Shown here: positions 28,841 to 32,890 of the stretch, in pieces
Position numbering within the stretch: position 1 is the stretch's first letter
Layout of the letters: each line of letters opens with the position of its first letter
NCBI GenBank assembly: GCA_964499935.1
Contig: CAZCMS010000006.1
Location: forward strand, 1 to 32,890
Origin: CALBGR01 sp964499935
GTDB lineage: Bacteria; Patescibacteriota; Saccharimonadia; Saccharimonadales; UBA4665
Direction: 5' to 3'
Length of the DNA stretch: 32,890 bases
Translations under genes and position numbers: made by a program
The notes under the pieces: generated by a model
Databases searched by the model: none
What the model was told of the DNA's origin: nothing
The model's input: only the letters and a program-made list of their open reading frames with translations

Positions 28841-29173
28841 ATGGACGCATTCAATCAGGCTCTAAACGGCGTTTACGATCAAGCTCGAGATGCCGTTTTC
28901 AAGCTAGAGCTTGATGCTGCCTTCAATAGAGTTGTTAAGATTTCAGGAATAGCTAAAGGAGACAGTTTCAAGTATGATTACGTAGTCGATCTAAAATCTT
29001 TAGAGAACAGGGGAGTTTTAGATGACGGGAATATGGAACAGTTCGAATTTAGATTAACCAATATGATCATAGCATATATGATATCCATACGATATACAGT
29101 CACATTCAAGCACGAGACTGTGAATGCAGGAAAAGAGGACTGGTTGGTGATGATGGCTAAGAAGATTTCATAA
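28841..29173 (+). CDS. Unknown 110-residue protein
   Basis: It starts MDAFNQALNGVYDQARDAVF. A helical first part is followed by beta-like FKYDYVVDLKSL and IRYTVTFKHETV. I recognise no family. Loose likeness to the C-terminal half of the 30841 protein (alternating charged strands) is too weak to call homology. It has its own early-type promoter and a palindrome 11 bp after the stop. Confidence 0.68.
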   Translation: MDAFNQALNGVYDQARDAVFKLELDAAFNRVVKISGIAKGDSFKYDYVVDLKSLENRGVLDDGNMEQFEFRLTNMIIAYMISIRYTVTFKHETVNAGKEDWLVMMAKKIS

Positions 29174-29183
29174 CTACGATACG

Positions 29184-29205
29184 AGATGTATTAGTTAATA
29201 CATCT
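29184..29205. terminator. Palindromic 3' signal between convergent genes
   Basis: AGATGTATTA-GT-TAATACATCT, with 10-bp arms, serves the genes ending at 29173 and 29208. Confidence 0.6.
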
Positions 29206-29207
29206 TA

Positions 29208-29582
29208 TTATTTCAATTGTTCCTCCAAATTAACAATCTCGTCTAATTTCTGAATGAGACGATTCCAGTCTTGGTCGATTTCTGGAGTTATCTGAATGAA
29301 GGGGTTGAGTGTATTACTTGACATACCTGCGAAAATATGTGTAGCTTCTGTGTTCAATTCTAAGATTTTCTGGCATACAGCCCGATTCTCAGTTTGACTT
29401 TCGTCTAATTCATTTAGCTTCTGTTGATAGATTTTCTGTTGTCTGTAAAGATCATCCAGGAACTTTTTCTGAGAATCATGGTGTTCTTTTCTTAGCTGGT
29501 ACAATCCAGAGATCTTCCGGTACAGCTCCTGAAAGACCGTCGGAGTCTTCTGATCATCCTGAGAAGAGCTAGAGTTACCCAT
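29208..29582 (-). CDS. Coiled-coil protein with an N-myristoylation signal
   Basis: The start MGNSSSSQDD fits the N-myristoylation consensus (Gly2, Ser6). Residues about 15-80 are a long charged helix (LYQLRKEHHDSQKKFLDDLY, QQKIYQQKLNELDE), probably a coiled coil. Shorter helices follow to NLEEQLK. Function is unknown. It would be a peripheral membrane protein if the host's myristoyltransferase modifies it. The first seven residues differ from those of the 30841 protein only at position 7. Confidence 0.75.
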   Translation of the reverse strand: MGNSSSSQDDQKTPTVFQELYRKISGLYQLRKEHHDSQKKFLDDLYRQQKIYQQKLNELDESQTENRAVCQKILELNTEATHIFAGMSSNTLNPFIQITPEIDQDWNRLIQKLDEIVNLEEQLK

Positions 29583-29664
29583 GATTATTTTTTGATATAT
29601 CCCCTTCTTTTATAAACGATATTCCATGCTATCTAAGTTATCTCAGCGCGAACGAGTTTGTATG

Positions 29665-29684
29665 TCGAAATTGATTATATATTC
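29665..29684 (+). promoter_or_regulatory. Early-type promoter of the 29779 gene
   Basis: It reads TCGAAATTGATTATATATTC, about 95 bp before the ATG at 29779. Confidence 0.7.
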
Positions 29685-29778
29685 ATTTAATCCATCCAAG
29701 TATATCGGACTATCAACCGCTAGCTATCTACCCTCTACTACGCATCTATACTACCTGCTACGTGTTCAATCTCTCAAA

Positions 29779-30144
29779 ATGGCCGGAACATTCTGGACTC
29801 AGGAGCAGATCGAGATGTCGATCATGGAAGACGATGATCCGACGCTGGAATGCTCCGATCAGGAGATGATGGACTACCTGGATGATGAGGAGACCGGACT
29901 GCCCGATTACATGGACAGTATGGCGTTCTCTGGCATCCTCAGAGAGTCCACTGGTCTTCAAGGATCTGGGAATCTCAGAGAGCTCACCGGCCCCCAAGGA
30001 CCTGGAAGCCTTCGGAGTTCCCTCGGGAACTTGGGAGATTCACATGTGAATCTGAGAGAATCCTACGAAACCTCAAACTCTCAGAGGGTCCGAGAAGCTG
30101 GAGAGTACCGTCTGATGACCCTGATGAGTGCGTTCAGCATGTAA
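29779..30144 (+). CDS. Unknown 121-residue acidic protein with short LRE repeats
   Basis: The ATG at 29779 (AAAATGG) is preferred over an upstream in-frame ATG at 29626, which would precede the promoter. The start MAGTFWTQEQIEMSIMEDDD is very acidic. The middle has a degenerate repeat: ILRESTGLQGSGN, NLRELTGPQGPGS and VNLRESYET. The product is probably disordered. I recognise no family. It is placed in tandem with the 30239 and 30841 genes, each with its own promoter. Confidence 0.68.
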   Translation: MAGTFWTQEQIEMSIMEDDDPTLECSDQEMMDYLDDEETGLPDYMDSMAFSGILRESTGLQGSGNLRELTGPQGPGSLRSSLGNLGDSHVNLRESYETSNSQRVREAGEYRLMTLMSAFSM

Positions 30145-30160
30145 AGAATGTAAAGAATGT

Positions 30161-30179
30161 AAAAATCGATTGTATATAG
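30161..30179 (+). promoter_or_regulatory. Early-type promoter of the 30239 gene
   Basis: It reads AAAAATCGATTGTATATAG, about 60 bp before the ATG. Confidence 0.6.
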
Positions 30180-30195
30180 GTTTCAGTTGAAACCT
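30178..30195. promoter_or_regulatory. TTTCAGTTGAAA inverted repeat in the 30239 leader
   Basis: AGGTTTCA-GT-TGAAACCT directly follows the promoter motif. The same element sits in the same place before the 30841 gene. Confidence 0.5.
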
Positions 30196-30238
30196 AAACG
30201 AATCTGATAATTCGGATTAATCTCGAATTATCTCCATA

Positions 30239-30742
30239 ATGGACGCCCAGATCATGGCCAGTTGCTATGGCGCTACCACACCTCTAGAATTAGCTAACGT
30301 CATCAACGATGGAGCCGTTACGTTGGGATTGAATGATGTTCACTGTACCATGGCTGCTGAGATCGCATCTGATCTAGAAACGTATCCATATATCGGCGAG
30401 ACAGAAGATGATAAATACAAGTTCTCTCATGCCGGATTGAATTGTACGGTCCGGAGGACCCCTTTGATGTTCTGGTGTGGATATGTCGAATCCAGTTTAC
30501 TCGCAGAGCTCGATCTCGATGAAGGTGCAGATGTAGACGTACATGGAGGTCTGTCATACGGTATTGGGAACTGGGTCGGATTTGACTGTAATCATTTGGG
30601 AGATCTGACTCCTAGAGAGTTCCTGAACAGAGCTAAAATCTTCGAAGGAATCGGACAGAGTGTAGATGGCGTGTATCGAGACTATGCCTTCGTAGTCTTT
30701 GAGACTAAGAGATTGGCCGAACAGATAGCGGCTCTTCAGTAA
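30239..30742 (+). CDS. Conserved phage/virus-type protein with CGYV and HGG motifs, function unknown
   Basis: The 167 residues hold FWCGYVES (about 80), HGGLSYG (about 102) and WVGFDCNHLGDLTP (about 112-125). This order (CGYV...HGGL(T/S)Y...GFDC.H.GD) recalls an uncharacterised family I know from phages and some large viruses. The conserved Cys, His and Asp suggest an enzyme or metal site, but the reaction is unknown. The N-terminal 75 residues are polar and may be separate. The preceding inverted repeat and promoter form a unit repeated before the next gene. Confidence 0.72.
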   Translation: MDAQIMASCYGATTPLELANVINDGAVTLGLNDVHCTMAAEIASDLETYPYIGETEDDKYKFSHAGLNCTVRRTPLMFWCGYVESSLLAELDLDEGADVDVHGGLSYGIGNWVGFDCNHLGDLTPREFLNRAKIFEGIGQSVDGVYRDYAFVVFETKRLAEQIAALQ

Positions 30743-30762
30743 TGTGTATCTTGATTGTATAT

Positions 30763-30780
30763 AGAAATTGATTGTATATA
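30763..30780 (+). promoter_or_regulatory. Early-type promoter of the 30841 gene
   Basis: It reads AGAAATTGATTGTATATA, about 60 bp before the ATG. A half copy (TTGATTGTATATA) lies about 20 bp upstream. Confidence 0.65.
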
Positions 30781-30796
30781 AGTTTCAGTTGAAACC
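30781..30796. promoter_or_regulatory. TTTCAGTTGAAA inverted repeat in the 30841 leader
   Basis: AGTTTCAGTTGAAACC lies directly after the promoter motif, as at 30178. Confidence 0.5.
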
Positions 30797-30840
30797 TAAA
30801 ATCCTCGATCGTTCCTTAGAATGTCATAATCGTTCAGAGA

Positions 30841-31512
30841 ATGGGTAATTCTTCATCCCAAGAATCTCGCCCGTATATTCTATGCGAGTATGAACAACAC
30901 ATTAGACGGTCTGATACAGACCTAATTTGGGGTTTATTAATAGCCATTAAATTTAAAGAAAAATTGATCGTTAGTCATGAGTTTTGGGAACAATTTATAG
31001 AGGAACCAGACGGTTTTCACTTCGATCATGCCATAGCTAGCATACAATTCAAGAATGCTTCGTCTAAAGATACCATATTAGATGAATTCCAAAATTCTCT
31101 GAAAGGCACAATTCGGCAGAGCTTGGCTAGCAGCATTGGTACGCAACCATTCGTCAACGATGAATTCAGATCAGACGCTTTCGAGTTGATCATCGCTAAA
31201 CTGAATGATCAACAATTCATCACATGGCTGAGAGATATCTTGGCGTCCTATTCAGGTGTACATCTAACACACCATTCAAGTATGCCGATATATCTCAGAT
31301 TCGATTCGTGTATCCAGGATACATTCATACGCTTCGAACTCAAAGGATCGATACATTTTGATATTTCGGCAATATCAGGGTGTAAGTTTGATACGAAGAT
31401 AAAATTAGATATGTATCTAACCAACTTTAAGAATGCTTGTGAAATAGTGATGAGTCATGCTAAAGAAGCTTCTGCCGAAGCAGAGCCTGACAAAGCAGAA
31501 CCTACCGAATAA
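30841..31512 (+). CDS. Unknown 223-residue protein with an N-myristoylation signal
   Basis: The start MGNSSSQESRP fits N-myristoylation (Gly2, Ser6). Globular alpha/beta sequence follows (LIWGLLIAIKFKEKLIVSHEF, FELIIAKLNDQQFITWLRDI, FIRFELKGSIHFDI). It ends in a Glu/Ala/Pro tail (AKEASAEAEPDKAEPTE). I recognise no family. The first six residues (MGNSSS) are the same as in the 29582 protein, suggesting a shared targeting module on unrelated bodies. Confidence 0.75.
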   Translation: MGNSSSQESRPYILCEYEQHIRRSDTDLIWGLLIAIKFKEKLIVSHEFWEQFIEEPDGFHFDHAIASIQFKNASSKDTILDEFQNSLKGTIRQSLASSIGTQPFVNDEFRSDAFELIIAKLNDQQFITWLRDILASYSGVHLTHHSSMPIYLRFDSCIQDTFIRFELKGSIHFDISAISGCKFDTKIKLDMYLTNFKNACEIVMSHAKEASAEAEPDKAEPTE

Positions 31513-31513
31513 C

Positions 31514-31535
31514 AGATGTATTAATTAATACATCT
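31514..31535. terminator. Palindromic 3' signal between convergent genes
   Basis: A 22-bp perfect palindrome with core TGTATTAATTAATACA begins 2 bp after the stop at 31512. Confidence 0.6.
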
Positions 31536-31540
31536 AACTA

Positions 31541-31810
31541 TTATTGCGAAGATCTATCGTCCAATCTCACAATCATATCTTCAAGTTTCTGATTGCACGA
31601 GTCAAGTAACACTCCAGATTCTACGAATGTATCGACGAGTTTTACATTGCCGGCATCTTGTAGTATCTTGATGTCTTCGATAGTAGATTTTATCATGTTA
31701 AGATGAGAATCCAGTTTCTGGTCTAATCGATCGAATCGTCCATCCATGATATAACTGAAGGTTAGTGCTCCAAATATGAACACAACGAAATCAAAAGTAA
31801 GCGAAGCCAT
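31541..31810 (-). CDS. Small membrane-anchored coiled-coil protein
   Basis: The 89 residues start MASLTFDFVVFIFGALTFSY, a single hydrophobic segment. A heptad-like helix follows (RFDRLDQKLDSHLNMIKSTI, QKLEDMIVRLDD). The layout resembles small viral membrane proteins with a coiled-coil tail. Function is unknown. The early-type promoter is only about 20 bp upstream, so the leader would be very short. Confidence 0.72.
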   Translation of the reverse strand: MASLTFDFVVFIFGALTFSYIMDGRFDRLDQKLDSHLNMIKSTIEDIKILQDAGNVKLVDTFVESGVLLDSCNQKLEDMIVRLDDRSSQ

Positions 31811-31829
31811 TTTGTTATAAAAATGCTCC

Positions 31830-31850
31830 TTTTATTAATTCAATTTTGAA
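31830..31850 (-). promoter_or_regulatory. Early-type promoter of the 31810 gene
   Basis: On the minus strand it reads TTCAAAATTGAATTAATAAA, ending about 20 bp before the ATG. Confidence 0.65.
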
Positions 31851-31865
31851 ACGTATCAAGTAGAG

Positions 31866-31889
31866 GATGTGTATTAATTAATACACATC
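31866..31889. terminator. Palindromic 3' signal of the 31963 gene
   Basis: This 24-bp perfect palindrome has core TGTGTATTAATTAATACACA. It lies beyond the 21-bp repeats on the minus strand. Confidence 0.6.
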
Positions 31890-31968
31890 TTCATGGAGCT
31901 TAGCGACATCTTCATGGAGCTTAGCGACATCTTCATGGAGCTTAGCGACATCTTCATGGAGCTTAGCG
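31885..31968. repeat. Four 21-bp tandem repeats over a gene's 3' end
   Basis: ACATCTTCATGGAGCTTAGC(G) is repeated four times. The stop codon of the 31963 gene (31963-31965) lies in the last unit. Confidence 0.92.
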
Positions 31969-32826
31969 ACATCTCCAACTATAGCCACCGAAACCGCTAA
32001 TACTATCACTATATTCTTCATGGTTCTCTCCATACCTCAGCTTCTTCTTACAATTGGGACATTCCTTGGCCAGATGAGTATTCCAGATCTCAATCAAGGA
32101 CTGTCTCTGAGTCTCCAGTTCTACCATTCGTGGAGGCTTAACAATTCTAGTTTTGGTGATCGAATCGATATCACTGTAAGAATCGACCGTGAAACCGTAT
32201 TTCGTTACCAATGCCTGTTTCTCACGCAGAAGAGCCATTTTCTGCTCTTCCAGTTCCTTCTCTCGTTTCTCCTTGTCTTCCATGAGAGTTTTGTAACGTT
32301 CGTTGTCAACAGACGTTGCACACATGCAACGCTCTTCAAATTGTTCCAACTGTTTGGTCAATTGAGCAATCCTGGCCTTCAATTTCTGAGTGGCGTCTTT
32401 GACGTGATGAGCATTCTGGTTGGGACTGTTATATCCGAAGAAATACATATGATCCCATTCAGAGTTCTGATTGTAGGATTTTCCTAATTCATCCAGAAGA
32501 TCTTTCACTTCAGATCCTTTCTCGAATGATTTGGATACGTGATCTTGCAGATCACCTCTCTGACGGTTCAGATTCTGAATCCGTCCGTTGACCTTCGAAA
32601 ATTCATCATATATTTTACGGACTTCAATTCGAGATCGTTCAAATTCCTTTTTATATTCCGTTTCGAATGGTTCTAGTTCTGTGTCGATAGCATGAATCTT
32701 GTCGTTAATCTCTTGTTGGGCATCGTGTCTGCTCCGTTTGGCTTCTTTGGCCAGTTCTGCAGCCTTCACCGTTGCTTCCTCCAGTTCGCGTGCACGCTTT
32801 CGAGTCTGTTCGAGTAGGGTCGCCAT
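31963..32826 (-). CDS. Long coiled-coil protein with a C-terminal CxxC zinc motif
   Basis: Most of the 287 residues are charged helix (RKRARELEEATVKAAELAKE, TQKLKARIAQLTKQLEQFEE, KEKREKELEEQKMALLREKQ), interrupted by YFFGYNSPNQNAHH. Near the C-terminus CPNCKKKLRYG (CxxC) could bind zinc together with the terminal Cys of WRCR or the ERCMC pair; this is uncertain. It recalls structural or SMC-like coiled coils but has no ATPase motif. The last codons and stop come from a 21-bp repeat, so the present C-terminus may have been set by repeat expansion. The start ATG at 32826 abuts an 11-bp repeat. Confidence 0.8.
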   Translation of the reverse strand: MATLLEQTRKRARELEEATVKAAELAKEAKRSRHDAQQEINDKIHAIDTELEPFETEYKKEFERSRIEVRKIYDEFSKVNGRIQNLNRQRGDLQDHVSKSFEKGSEVKDLLDELGKSYNQNSEWDHMYFFGYNSPNQNAHHVKDATQKLKARIAQLTKQLEQFEERCMCATSVDNERYKTLMEDKEKREKELEEQKMALLREKQALVTKYGFTVDSYSDIDSITKTRIVKPPRMVELETQRQSLIEIWNTHLAKECPNCKKKLRYGENHEEYSDSISGFGGYSWRCR

Positions 32827-32890
32827 TCTCAGCAGATTCTCAGCAGATTCTCAGCAGATTCTCAGCAGATTCTCAGCAGATTCTCAGCAG
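32825..32890. repeat. Six 11-bp tandem repeats at the window edge
   Basis: ATTCTCAGCAG is repeated six times and runs off the window. It lies directly upstream of the 32826 start codon, where a promoter would be expected. Confidence 0.9.

Overview
The window looks like part of a large double-stranded DNA virus of eukaryotes (Nucleocytoviricota, giant-virus type). Genes are dense, intronless and placed on both strands with short AT-rich gaps. Starts have eukaryote-like contexts such as ACCATGG and AAAATGG, with no Shine-Dalgarno sites. Products typical of these viruses include a collagen-like protein, ankyrin and MORN-type repeats, several zinc-ribbon proteins, a Ser/Thr kinase, an SF2 helicase, an endonuclease IV-type AP endonuclease, a lipocalin and an HNH nuclease. 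I cannot name the family or species. No capsid, polymerase or packaging gene is present to decide it. Five 100-N blocks are assembly gaps; three lie clearly inside tandem repeats and a fourth borders one.

Layout. 1-3 kb: a partial collagen-like gene, a peroxiredoxin-like protein without its catalytic cysteine, an SPRK-repeat basic protein and a cytosolic-type lipocalin. 3-10.4 kb: an HNH protein, a SAP-like/kinase protein, several unknown proteins, and a PD-(D/E)XK nuclease fused to endonuclease IV. 10.5-11.3 kb: a MORN-like protein. 11.4-20.4 kb: a visibly more GC-rich block with two paralogous zinc-binding, Gln/Pro-rich, charged proteins, an SF2 helicase and acidic proteins, several under multi-copy promoters. 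20.5-24.7 kb: a zinc-ribbon protein, a protein with a WASP-like WH2/proline-rich/acidic layout, an ankyrin gene inserted in a broken paralogue of its neighbour, and a membrane-anchored Pro/Ser-rich protein. 24.8-26.7 kb: a three-copy tandem gene family. 26.7-28.5 kb: two adjacent treble-clef zinc-ribbon paralogues. 28.8-32.9 kb: small unknown, myristoylatable and coiled-coil proteins.

Regulation is unusually readable. A motif close to TCGAAATTGATCTTTTATTC precedes about 18 genes, facing the gene and usually 30-130 bp before the start codon. Its core matches the AAAATTGA early promoter element known from mimivirus. It occurs twice before the 13392 gene and 3+3 times in the divergent 17889-18367 region, spaced about 60 bp. 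Gene ends carry palindromes with a TATTAATTAATA-type core, or hairpins of the type GTGTCGCTAGGCGC, which probably mark mRNA 3' ends. Genes without the AAATTGAT motif (collagen, peroxiredoxin-like, lipocalin, HNH, WH2-like) may belong to another temporal class. The most interesting leads are the WH2/acidic protein (21384-22037), the phased multi-copy promoters, the ankyrin-interrupted paralogue and the three-copy array.
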